Assembly: GCF_001598255.1 (NCBI RefSeq)
Contig: NZ_BCYP01000027.1
Location: forward strand, 1-64,000
Length of the DNA: 64,000 nt
Direction: 5' to 3'
From: Mitsuaria chitosanitabida ATCC BAA-476 = NBRC 102408
Lineage (GTDB): Bacteria; Pseudomonadota; Gammaproteobacteria; Burkholderiales; Burkholderiaceae_C
In this document: positions 16,270-24,645 of the stretch, piece by piece
Layout: every line of letters starts with the position of its first letter
How positions within the stretch are numbered: position 1 is the first letter of the stretch
Made by a program: the position numbers and the translations under genes
Notes under the pieces: generated by a model
The model's input: the letters and a program-made list of their open reading frames with translations, nothing else
Database searches by the model: none
Told to the model about the DNA's origin: nothing

Positions 16270-17007
16270 CTAGGACATTGCTCCCCCCGCCGCGCGGCAC
16301 GGCGCGGGGCGGTCCAGCCCGTGCGCCGCGGCATAGACGTGCAGTTCCAGCCGGCCGCGCACGCCCAGCTTGGAATAGATCGTCGTCAGGTGGTTGCGCA
16401 GGGTGTGTTCGCTCATGTGCAGCGTGTCGGCGGCCGACAGCAGCTTGGCGCCGGCGTTGCGCAGCAGCACCTCGATGATCTCGCGCTCGCGCGGGGTGAG
16501 GGTGGCAATGCGCTCGGCGTCGGGGTCGCGCGGCTTGGGCGCCGCGCCGCCATCGGTCAAGCGGCTCATCACCTCGCCCAGCAGCGCGCGGTGCAGCCAG
16601 ACCTCGCCGCTGCTCACGCACTCGATGGCGCGCAGGATGGTCGCCGCGGGCGCCGACTTGTGCACCACGCCGCGCGCGCCGCGCATCACCGCGTCGCGAT
16701 GCAGCTCGGCGTCGTCGGCACCCGTCAGCACCAGCACGCGCGCGTCGCCGCGCTGGCGCAGCGCGCCCAGCGCCGCGCCGGCATCCTCGCCGCCCAGGTC
16801 CAGGTCCAGCAGCAGGACATCCGCGCCGGGCAGCTCGTCATGGCGCAACAGCTCGTCCAGCGTCGACGCGCAACCCGCCATCGCCATGCGCGGACGGGAG
16901 GCGTCGATCAGCTGCTGCAGTCCCCACAGCGTGATGTGGTGGTCCTCCGCGACGAAGACGCGGATGGGGCGGGCCGCCAGGGCGGGGGTGCTCAAGCTCA
17001 CGGTCAT
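16270..17007 (-). CDS. NarL/LuxR-type response regulator
   Basis: 245-residue DNA-binding regulator. Receiver domain at about 15-130 with phosphoacceptor Asp68 (VLLLDLDLGG) and Lys in VVHKSAPA; LuxR helix-turn-helix at about 170-232 (TLTPREREIIEVLL, MSEHTLRNHLTTIYSKLGV). It is downstream of, and on the same strand as, the HisKA_3 kinase gene (gap 127 bases), the classic NarX/NarL-like pairing. Being upstream of the Tad locus, it is a candidate pilus regulator. Confidence 0.88.
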   Translation of the reverse strand: MTVSLSTPALAARPIRVFVAEDHHITLWGLQQLIDASRPRMAMAGCASTLDELLRHDELPGADVLLLDLDLGGEDAGAALGALRQRGDARVLVLTGADDAELHRDAVMRGARGVVHKSAPAATILRAIECVSSGEVWLHRALLGEVMSRLTDGGAAPKPRDPDAERIATLTPREREIIEVLLRNAGAKLLSAADTLHMSEHTLRNHLTTIYSKLGVRGRLELHVYAAAHGLDRPAPCRAAGGAMS

Positions 17008-17134
17008 GGCTGTCTCCTTCGAGTCCGTGGCGCCATCCTCCCGGGCGCTCGTGTGATGTGTCGGCTCGAAATCAGGTCGGGATCAGGGGTCGATCCATGG
17101 GCGGCGCCCAGGATCGATCGGGAATCCAGCGGGG

Positions 17135-18904
17135 TCAAGGGTGGATCGGAATACGGAACTGGAGCTCCGTGTCGAGCCCCGCGATGCGCGCGATGGTCAG
17201 GGTGCCGCCAAGCTCGGCCACGCGTTCATGCAGGGAATGGGGGTGGAAGTCCGGCGCCGGACGGCCGCTGACGCTGCCGCTGTCGTCGCCGATGCACAGG
17301 GTGAGATCGCCGTCGTCGCCGCGCAGCACGATGCGCACGTGACGCGCCTGGGTGTGCTTGCGGATGTTGTTCAGCGCCTCGTTGACCAGGTGGAACATCG
17401 CGCCGGCCAGGGCGCGCGAGCTGGGCAGCGACTCCGGGCAGTCGACGTCGACCTCGATGCCGAACAGCAGCGCGAAGCGCCGCGCCTGGCGGCGCACCGC
17501 CGGCACCAGCGCGTTGTCGCCGCCCTGCGTGCCGGTGCGCAGGCCCGAGATCAATTCCCGCAGCGAGGCGACCTCGGCGTTGACCAGGTCGGCCAGCGCG
17601 TCGACCTCGGCGCGCGCCGGGTTGTCCGCCGGGATGCGCAGGGCCACGCACTCGACCGCGTACTTCAGGCCCAGGTAGGGCTGGATCGCGCTGTCGTGCA
17701 GGTCCCGGCCGATGCGGGCGCGCTCGTGCGAGGCGCTCTCGTCCTGGAGCTGGTCGACCAGGGCGGCCTGCTCGATGACGCGCAGCAGCTCGGGCGTGGC
17801 GTCGATCACCGCGTGCAGGTCGTGGCGGTGGCCGCGCAGGCCGCGGTAGCCGATCAGGAAATGGCCGTGCTGGCGGTCGTAGCGGGTCAGCGGCGCGATG
17901 TGCAGGTGACCCACGTCCAGCAGGCGGGCCAGGGCCTCCATCGGTCCGAGCAGCGCGCGCGAGGGGCGCTGGCTGCCATCGCCCTGCAGGCGCGGCCGGG
18001 GGTCCCACCACTGGCGCGCGGTGTAGCTCAGTGCGACCGTGCCGGTCTGCGCCAGGAGCTGCTCCATCGCCTGATGCGCCGAGGCGCTCGCGCGAAAGCC
18101 GCCGTCCTCGCGGCTGGCCACCATGGCCGGGGCGCCGAAGCGGCTGGGCAGCACCAGCGCCAGCACGTCGGACTGCGTGCCCTGGCGCAGGCGCTCGACG
18201 AGCTCGGTGCAGATGGGCTCCAGGCCGCGGCGCGGATCCAGGCCGGCCTCGATCTCGTCGATCAGCGCGATGCGCCGGTGCAGCGCGCGCATGGGCCGGG
18301 CCAGCAGCGCGGCGGCGGGCACCAGGGCCAGCACCAGGTACTGGGCGAAGCCGCCGAGGCGCTCGGCGGTCGGGAGCGGCGCGCGGCCCGCGTCGGGGTC
18401 GAAGGCGATGGCCACCACGCCCAGCGCCGCCATCATCAGGCCGTGGCCGACGCCGTAGCCGATGCTCGCCAGCACGATGGGATGGACCAGGGCCAGCATC
18501 AGCATCATGTTGCCGATGTTGAAGTGCCACATCATGGCGCTGGCCCAGGCCACGTCCAGCCAGTAGGCGGCCAGGCCGGAGACCAGCGGGCGGTCGTGCA
18601 CGTCGGCCCACATGAAGGCGCCGGACCAGGCGATGTAGGCGAGCATGGTCAGCCCCGCGCCCAGGTCCAGGGTCGGCTTGATCGAGATGAGCAGCACGCT
18701 GACCAGCAAGGCCGTGACGACGCGCAGGCCGGCCGAGAAGCGGCGCATTTCCGCGGAGGGGCCGGCGGGGGCGGCCGATCCGGTGGGCAGGGCGGTCGCC
18801 GCGCGACCGCGCGCCGGGGCTGGCGCCTCGGCGATCGCGGCCGGCGGGGCAAGTCCGCCTGGCCCGGCTCCCGAGGGAGCCGCGTCCAACGACTGGCGAA
18901 ACAT
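17135..18904 (-). CDS. Membrane histidine kinase, HisKA_3 (NarX/DegS-like)
   Basis: 589-residue sensor kinase. About 55 Ala/Pro-rich residues are followed by six hydrophobic segments (about 60-210), a GAF-like cytoplasmic region (about 220-385), the HisKA_3 dimerisation helix ERARIGRDLHDSAIQPYLGL with phospho-accepting His403, and a HATPase_c domain (NEALNNIRKHTQARH; HSLHERVAELGGTL). The start at 18904 has AGAAGG upstream. The open frame extends further, but with no better start. It is probably the cognate kinase of the regulator downstream; its signal is unknown. Confidence 0.88.
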   Translation of the reverse strand: MFRQSLDAAPSGAGPGGLAPPAAIAEAPAPARGRAATALPTGSAAPAGPSAEMRRFSAGLRVVTALLVSVLLISIKPTLDLGAGLTMLAYIAWSGAFMWADVHDRPLVSGLAAYWLDVAWASAMMWHFNIGNMMLMLALVHPIVLASIGYGVGHGLMMAALGVVAIAFDPDAGRAPLPTAERLGGFAQYLVLALVPAAALLARPMRALHRRIALIDEIEAGLDPRRGLEPICTELVERLRQGTQSDVLALVLPSRFGAPAMVASREDGGFRASASAHQAMEQLLAQTGTVALSYTARQWWDPRPRLQGDGSQRPSRALLGPMEALARLLDVGHLHIAPLTRYDRQHGHFLIGYRGLRGHRHDLHAVIDATPELLRVIEQAALVDQLQDESASHERARIGRDLHDSAIQPYLGLKYAVECVALRIPADNPARAEVDALADLVNAEVASLRELISGLRTGTQGGDNALVPAVRRQARRFALLFGIEVDVDCPESLPSSRALAGAMFHLVNEALNNIRKHTQARHVRIVLRGDDGDLTLCIGDDSGSVSGRPAPDFHPHSLHERVAELGGTLTIARIAGLDTELQFRIPIHP

Positions 18905-19278
18905 TCTTGTGACCTTCTGGCGTCGCCGATGGGCTCGACTCGCTTGCGCCAAGTCTGACACCGCCAGGGCTGGCGTCACCCCCGGGAACAGGTGACGGCC
19001 TGTCGCGAAATCGCCGCCGGCGCGGGAGTTTTCACGCTTGCCAGCCGCTCGCGGGAGGCGCATGCGCGGCCGATCGCGGGGACGGCGGCCGCGTCGACAC
19101 GTGCCGGGAACCCCGTGGACATCGGACGGAAACCCGCGTCGACGTCCCCCGGACCGGGTCGGTCGCAGGGTGTTGCCGGAAGCCCCGGCAAGGCTGCGAC
19201 AATCCGCCGATTCGACGGCCGCCGTCCCTCTCGGGGACACGGTCCGCGCACCCCAGACAAGACACGAGGATTCCCGCC
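18905..19278. other. Divergent intergenic region, kinase / orn
   Basis: 374 bases without a supported gene. It must carry promoters for the kinase (minus) and orn (plus). Short open frames on both strands lack ribosome sites and family features. Apart from the orn promoter candidate at 19173-19203, nothing else was recognised. Confidence 0.6.
19173..19203 (+). promoter_or_regulatory. Candidate orn promoter
   Basis: TTGCCG (19173-19178) and GACAAT (19198-19203) with a 19-base spacer, about 75 bases before the orn start. The spacing is longer than ideal, so this is tentative. Confidence 0.35.
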
Positions 19279-19845
19279 ATGAGCGACAACCCCGAGCTGC
19301 CGCTGAACGACCAGAACCTGATCTGGATCGACCTGGAAATGACCGGCCTGTACCCGGACAAGGACCGCATCATCGAGATCGCCGTGGTCGTGACCGACCC
19401 CTTCCTGAAGGTGCGCGTCGAGGGCCCGGTCTTCGCGGTGCATCAGAGCGACGCGGCGCTGGACGCCATGGACGCCTGGAACAAGGGCACGCACGGCAAG
19501 AGCGGCCTGATCGACCGCGTCAAGGCGTCGACGGTGGACGAGGCCTCGGCCGAGCAGCAGGTGATCGACTTCCTGAAGGCCTACGTGCCGGCCGGCAAGT
19601 CGCCCATGTGCGGCAATTCGATCTGCCAGGACCGCCGCTTCCTGGCCAACTACATGCCCAAGCTGGAAGACTTCTTCCACTACCGCAACCTGGACGTGTC
19701 CACGCTCAAGGAGCTGGCGCGCCGCTGGAAGCCGGCCGCGATGGACGGTTTCAAGAAGGCCCAGAAGCACACCGCGCTGGCCGACATCCACGAGTCCATT
19801 GACGAGCTGATCCACTACCGCGAGCAGTTCCTCAAGCTGGACTGA
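19279..19845 (+). CDS. orn: Oligoribonuclease
   Basis: 188-residue DEDDh 3'-5' exonuclease that degrades 2-5 nt RNA fragments, including pGpG from c-di-GMP turnover. Motifs: exo [11 protein letters not shown], exo [13 protein letters not shown], exo [14 protein letters not shown] (His/Asp). Length is typical of the family. Ribosome site GAGGAT. It is 80 bases upstream of pabBC in the same direction. Confidence 0.96.
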   Translation: MSDNPELPLNDQNLIWIDLEMTGLYPDKDRIIEIAVVVTDPFLKVRVEGPVFAVHQSDAALDAMDAWNKGTHGKSGLIDRVKASTVDEASAEQQVIDFLKAYVPAGKSPMCGNSICQDRRFLANYMPKLEDFFHYRNLDVSTLKELARRWKPAAMDGFKKAQKHTALADIHESIDELIHYREQFLKLD

Positions 19846-19925
19846 TCCGGCCCCTCGCGACGCCGCGATCCCCGCGATCTCCACGACCCCGATGAGCAAC
19901 GCGCCCCCGCGCGCCTGAGCCGCCC

Positions 19926-21944
19926 ATGGACACCCCGCGTCGCCCGCATCCGCTGTGGGCGGCATTCGACTTTCCGCGCCATCCGCTGGCGCGCGAGGAC
20001 GGCGAACGCGTGCGCGGCGCCTTCTTCGCGCCGCCCGTGGAGCACCTGATCGCGCGCGATCCGGAACGGCTGCGCACCGTGCTGCGCCTGGCGCATGCGG
20101 CGGCGCGGGCCGGCGCCTGGGTGCTGGGCGGCCTGCGCTACGAGGCGGCGGGCGCGCTGGATCCGGTGCTCGCCACCTGGGGCGCGCCGGCCGCGGCCAC
20201 CGCGAGCGGCGGCGCCCGCGCGGTCTCCGCCACGCCGGGTGCGCTCGGCGTCGGTGGCGTCGTCGGCGATCAGGGCCCGGGGGGCGATCCAGGTCCTCCG
20301 CTGGCGGAGTTCCTCGTCTGGGATCAGGCGCCCGCACCCTGGCCCGAGGATCTCGCCGCGGCCGGCGCGGCGCGCGCGCATCCGATGTCCGGCTGGACGG
20401 ATGCGCGTCCCGATGCCGATGGCATGGCCGACGTCGAGCGCATCCGCGAGTACATCCGCGCGGGCGACTGCTATCAGGTCAATCTGACCACCCGCCTGAC
20501 CGCCACCGCGGGCGACGGTTTCGATCCCGAGGCCCATTTCTTCGCGCTGCACGCGGCGCAGCCGGGCGGTTTCGCGCTGTTCCTGCGCACGGGGGAGGGC
20601 ACGGTGGCGAGCGTGTCGCCGGAGCTGTTCTTCGACTGGCGCCCGCTGCCCGAGGCGCCGCAGGCCAGCCACACCTGGCTGGTGTCGGCGCAGCCGATGA
20701 AGGGCACCGCGCCGCGCGGCCGCGACCGCGCCGGCGACGAGGCCGCCCAGGCCTACCTGCGCACCAGCGCCAAGGAGCGCGCCGAGAACCTCATGATCGT
20801 GGACCTGCTGCGCAACGACCTGTCGCGCGTGGCGGTGCCGGGCTCGGTGCGCGTGCCGCGGCTGTTCGAGCTGCACGCGCTGCCCACGGTCTGGCAGATG
20901 ACCTCCACCATCTCCGCGGTCACACGGGCCGGGTTGGCGCTGGACGAGGTGATGACCGCGCTGTTCCCCTGCGGTTCCATCACCGGCGCGCCGAAGAAGC
21001 GCGCCATGGAGGTCATCGTCGAGCTGGAGTCCGGGCCGCGTGGCTGGTACTGCGGCGCGCTGGGCCTGATGCAGCCGGGCGGGGCGGTGACCTTCAACGT
21101 GCCGATCCGCACCGTCGAGCAGCGCGGCGACGCGCTGCGCTGCGGCGTGGGCAGCGGCATCACGCTGGACTCCTCGCCGCGGGACGAGATCGACGAGTGG
21201 CGCGCCAAGGCGCGCTTCCTGTCGCGCGCCGCCGCGCCCATCGAGGCGCTGGAGACGCTGCGCCTGGACGACGGCGTGTTCACGCGTCTGGCGCGCCACC
21301 TGGCCCGGCTGCAGCGCTGCGCGCGGCATTTCGGGCTGGCGTGGTCGGCGGACGCGGTGAAGGCGCACCTGGCCGGCATCGCGCAGGCGCATCCGCTGGG
21401 ATCGTGGCGGGTGCGGCTGACGCTGGCGCGCGACGGCACGCCGGCCCACACGGTGGCCGCGCTGCCGCCGGCCGGCGATGCGGACGCCGACACGCCGCTG
21501 AACGTGGCGCTGGCCCTGGTGCCCATCGACACGCGCGGCCCCGACGCCGAATTCATCCAGCACAAGACGACGCGCCGCGCGCTGTACCAGGCCTTCCTGG
21601 ACGGCAAGCCGGCGGACTGCTTCGACGTGCTGCTGTTCAACCGGGACGGGGAGCTCACCGAGGGCTGCCTGACCAACCTCGCGCTGCGGCTCGAGGCCGA
21701 CGGGCCGTGGCTGACGCCGCGCGCCGACGCCGGCCTGCTGCCGGGCACGCTGCGCGAGGAACTGCTGGAACAGGGCCGGCTGCGCGAGGCGCGGCTGACC
21801 CTGGACGACTTGCGGCGCGCGCATGCGCTCGCCATCTTCAACAGTGTCCGGGGCTGGCGCGAGGCGCGGCTGCGGCACGAGGATCTTCATGACGACCACC
21901 ACCACACGGCGCCGTCCGACGGCGCGCAAGACCCGCGAGGCTGA
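19926..21944 (+). CDS. pabBC: Bifunctional aminodeoxychorismate synthase PabB / lyase PabC
   Basis: 672-residue fusion for p-aminobenzoate (folate) synthesis. Residues about 1-445 are a chorismate-binding PabB domain: QPMKGTAPRGRD, IVDLLRNDLSRVA, PCGSITGAPKKRAMEVI and GVGSGITLDSSPRDE. Residues about 450-670 are a class IV aminotransferase-fold PabC domain with the PLP lysine in FIQHKTTRRALY and LFNRDGELTEGCLTNLAL. The gene for the glutamine amidotransferase subunit is not in the window. The last 56 bases overlap the next gene in another frame, which accounts for the odd His/Asp tail. Confidence 0.93.
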   Translation: MDTPRRPHPLWAAFDFPRHPLAREDGERVRGAFFAPPVEHLIARDPERLRTVLRLAHAAARAGAWVLGGLRYEAAGALDPVLATWGAPAAATASGGARAVSATPGALGVGGVVGDQGPGGDPGPPLAEFLVWDQAPAPWPEDLAAAGAARAHPMSGWTDARPDADGMADVERIREYIRAGDCYQVNLTTRLTATAGDGFDPEAHFFALHAAQPGGFALFLRTGEGTVASVSPELFFDWRPLPEAPQASHTWLVSAQPMKGTAPRGRDRAGDEAAQAYLRTSAKERAENLMIVDLLRNDLSRVAVPGSVRVPRLFELHALPTVWQMTSTISAVTRAGLALDEVMTALFPCGSITGAPKKRAMEVIVELESGPRGWYCGALGLMQPGGAVTFNVPIRTVEQRGDALRCGVGSGITLDSSPRDEIDEWRAKARFLSRAAAPIEALETLRLDDGVFTRLARHLARLQRCARHFGLAWSADAVKAHLAGIAQAHPLGSWRVRLTLARDGTPAHTVAALPPAGDADADTPLNVALALVPIDTRGPDAEFIQHKTTRRALYQAFLDGKPADCFDVLLFNRDGELTEGCLTNLALRLEADGPWLTPRADAGLLPGTLREELLEQGRLREARLTLDDLRRAHALAIFNSVRGWREARLRHEDLHDDHHHTAPSDGAQDPRG

Positions 21945-24537
21945 GGCGATCGAGTCGCCCGCCACCGACGTCGCCGATCTGGCCATCGCGCCCACCGCCG
22001 AGGCCGATCCGGCAGTCGCTGCCGAACGTGCCGTCGCGATCGACGTGGCGCCCGTCGACGCGCCGGCCGAACCGGCGGGCAAGCCCCCGCGCAAGCGCGC
22101 CAGCCGCGCCAAGGCGCCTCGCGCCGCCGCAGCCGCGGTGGCCGACGCCGAGGTCGCCCGCGCTGCCGATGCCGCCGAGGTCGCAGCTGCCAACGACGCT
22201 GCCGCTGCCGCTGATGCTGATGCTGATGCTGGTGCTGATGCTGCGTCTGCCGACGACGTCGCCGCCTCGGTGACCGACGCCGCCAGCACGGCCGCCGAGG
22301 CCGATGCTGTCTTTGCCGACATCCTCGCCGAGGACGCCGCCAACGAGGCCGCCGGCGCCGTCGAAGCGCCCGTGCCGGCGCCCGCGCCGAAAAAGCGCCC
22401 CGCGCGCAAGCGCGCCGCGATCGCCGAGGTCGTGGCCGGGTTGATCGCCGATGTCGCCGCGGAAGCCGCCGCGCCGGTCGTGGCCGTCAGCGAGCTCCAG
22501 ACAGCATCGGGCTCGGCCCAGACCGTCGCGCCGATCGCCTCCGGCGAAGCGTCGGTGGACGCTGACGCCCCCGCCGCGATCGCCGGTGACGCGCTGGCCG
22601 CATCGTCGGAAGGCGCCGAGGCCGACGTCGATGCCGAGGCCTCAGCCGCAGCCGCAGCCGCGGCCGCGGCCGACGCGCCCGCCGGCCGCAAGGGCCGTCG
22701 CCAGCCGAAGGCCGAGCCGGTCGTCGAGGAAGTGCCGGCCGAGCCGCCGCGCTTCACGCTGGGCGCTCGCGAGGACGATGGCGTGTTCGGCGACTACGAG
22801 CTTCGGGACGGCGAGACCGGCGGCACCTTCCGCCTGCGCCTGCTCGGCCGCCAGACCTGGCGCTGCGACTGCGCCGGCTATCTGGCGCAGGGCGAGTGCG
22901 AGCACGGCGCTCACCTGCTGGCGACGCTCGACGAGGCGCAGCAGGCGGCGCTCGACGCCGGCTGGCCGGCGCGCGAGGCCGAGGTCTGGCTGGTTCCCGG
23001 CGCCGAGCGCCGTGTGCAGTGGGTCTGTGGCCGCGACGTGCCGGAGCATCTGCGCCACCAGCCGGGTCTGGACGAACAGCGGCGCCGTGGCGCCGAGGGC
23101 GCGCAGGCCTGGCTGCAGCAGGTGCTGGCCGAGGCGCGCGCGCTGGGCGTGGTCCTGCGCGTGGATGCGCCGGTGTGGCCGCAACTGTGCTGGGGCCGCG
23201 ATGCGCAGGCACGCGTGGAGCGTCTGGAGTCGGCGATGGCCGATGGCGCCGCGATGCGCGCGCTGCTGCGCGACGAGTTGCCGGTGCACGCCTGGGAAGC
23301 GGCGTTGTTCGCCGTCTGCGCCGGCCGCGCCCTGATTGCCGATGACCTGGGCCTGGGCCAGCGCGGCGCCGCGATCGCCGCGATCCGCCTGTGGGGCGAG
23401 CTGTTCGGCGTCAAGCCGGCCGTGGTCATCGCCCCGGAGGCCGCGCACGCCGCCTGGCGCCGCGATCTGCGCCGCTGGCTGGGCGACGAGGCCGCCACGG
23501 TGATGGTCGCCGTGACGCCGCCGGCCAAGCCCATCGCCGCGCTGCTGGTCGTCGATGGCATCGAGGCCGTGGCGCCCGAGGCCCTGGCCGAGCTGCGCGC
23601 CATGCCCGCCGCGCAGCTGCTGCTGATCGCGCATCAGGAGCCGCTGGGCGATGCCCGTCTGAACGACTGGATCGACTGGCTGGACCAGGCCCGCCGCGGC
23701 CCGCTGGCCGCGCTGCAGGCGCTGCCCGCCGACGCCGGCAAGAAGCACAAGCGCGAGGCGCTGGAGGCCGTCGTGCTGTCGCGCCGCAAGCGCGAGCTGG
23801 TCGATCAACTGCCCGAGGCGCTGCTGTCGCCGCTGTGGCTGGAGGCCGCCGGCGCCAGCCTGCCGTCCGCGCCGCTGAAGCAGATCCGTCAGCTGATCGA
23901 GCGCTGGACCGCGCTGCGCTTCCTCGGCAGCGCCGAGCAGCAGCAGCTGCTGGAAGCGCTGGCACTGCTGCCGCCCGCCTCGCGCCAGGCGCTGGCCGCG
24001 AAGGCCGAGGCGGTGCTCGCCCTGCGCCGCGAATGGATCCAGGGCGCCGTGCCGGCCGCCGCGCGACTGCTGATCTGCGCGCGCTCGGAGACGCTGCTGG
24101 ACAGCTTGTCGATGTCGCCGCAGCTGCGCCGCCTGCCGCCGCAGCGCCTGCGCGCCGACGACAGCGCCGAGGTCCGCGACGCCGCGCTGGCGGCCTGGCG
24201 CTCGGCGGAGGCCGGCGTGCTGCTGGCCAGCGACGACGCGCTCGCCAGCCTCGATCTGGACGCGTTGGCCGACGATCGCGTGGCCCTCGTCCATGCGGAC
24301 CTGCCGTGGCAGGCCGGGACGCTGGACCAGCGCGTGCTGTCCGCCGTCGGCGAGGACGCGCGTGGCGTGCCGGCCGCGCTGCTGCTGATCGAGGACTCGC
24401 TCGACGCGGCGGTGCTGCGGGCGCAGCGCGACGGCGTGGCCTTCCCGGCGTGGCTGGATGCCGCGCCGGTCTGGCTGGACGCCGATCAGCTCGCCGAGTT
24501 GATGGGCGTGCTGCCGAAGCTGCTCGAGGGGCTTTGA
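21889..24537 (+). CDS. SNF2-like protein with SWIM zinc finger and degenerate ATPase motifs
   Basis: 882 residues, start at 21889 with AGGAT nearby. Residues about 1-285 are Ala/Asp-rich with Lys/Arg patches (low complexity). A SWIM finger follows: Cys326-x-Cys328, Cys337-x-His339. The rest aligns by eye with SNF2 ATPases, but the key residues are lost: the P-loop DDMGLGKT is DDLGLGQR (Gln491, Arg492), the DEAH box is DGIE (556-559), and the motif VI region keeps DLPWQAGTLDQRV but not the following arginines. It is therefore predicted to be unable to hydrolyse ATP. The frame is intact over 2.6 kb, which argues for selection rather than decay. Possible roles are DNA binding or scaffolding; function unknown. 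Confidence 0.78.
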   Translation: MTTTTTRRRPTARKTREAEAIESPATDVADLAIAPTAEADPAVAAERAVAIDVAPVDAPAEPAGKPPRKRASRAKAPRAAAAAVADAEVARAADAAEVAAANDAAAAADADADAGADAASADDVAASVTDAASTAAEADAVFADILAEDAANEAAGAVEAPVPAPAPKKRPARKRAAIAEVVAGLIADVAAEAAAPVVAVSELQTASGSAQTVAPIASGEASVDADAPAAIAGDALAASSEGAEADVDAEASAAAAAAAAADAPAGRKGRRQPKAEPVVEEVPAEPPRFTLGAREDDGVFGDYELRDGETGGTFRLRLLGRQTWRCDCAGYLAQGECEHGAHLLATLDEAQQAALDAGWPAREAEVWLVPGAERRVQWVCGRDVPEHLRHQPGLDEQRRRGAEGAQAWLQQVLAEARALGVVLRVDAPVWPQLCWGRDAQARVERLESAMADGAAMRALLRDELPVHAWEAALFAVCAGRALIADDLGLGQRGAAIAAIRLWGELFGVKPAVVIAPEAAHAAWRRDLRRWLGDEAATVMVAVTPPAKPIAALLVVDGIEAVAPEALAELRAMPAAQLLLIAHQEPLGDARLNDWIDWLDQARRGPLAALQALPADAGKKHKREALEAVVLSRRKRELVDQLPEALLSPLWLEAAGASLPSAPLKQIRQLIERWTALRFLGSAEQQQLLEALALLPPASRQALAAKAEAVLALRREWIQGAVPAAARLLICARSETLLDSLSMSPQLRRLPPQRLRADDSAEVRDAALAAWRSAEAGVLLASDDALASLDLDALADDRVALVHADLPWQAGTLDQRVLSAVGEDARGVPAALLLIEDSLDAAVLRAQRDGVAFPAWLDAAPVWLDADQLAELMGVLPKLLEGL
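22210..22239 (+). repeat. GCTGAT hexamer array
   Basis: Five hexamers (four GCTGAT, one GCTGGT) encoding Ala-Asp/Gly in the low-complexity N terminus of the SNF2-like protein. It is frame-neutral, so copy number could vary. Confidence 0.7.
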
Positions 24538-24559
24538 CCCGGGCTCTGACATGCGACGG

Positions 24560-24597
24560 CCCTCACCCCGACCCCTCTCCCGCAAGCGGGAGAGGGG
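24560..24597 (+). repeat. Palindromic repeat element, copy 2
   Basis: CCCTCACCCC-GA followed by perfect 12-bp arms CCCCTCTCCCGC (24572-24583) and GCGGGAGAGGGG (24586-24597). It lies in the 108-base gap between two convergent genes, where it could serve as a bidirectional transcription stop. It is the same element as at 131-167, inverted. Confidence 0.8.
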
Positions 24598-24645
24598 CAT
24601 GCGGCATCGCTCCTTCAGAGGGGCGCGCCTTGGCGCCCGCGTCGC

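Noticed and set aside
19815-22757. 980-codon minus-strand open frame across pabBC and the SNF2-like gene
   Set aside because: Low-complexity mirror of the plus-strand genes, both of which have clear protein families.
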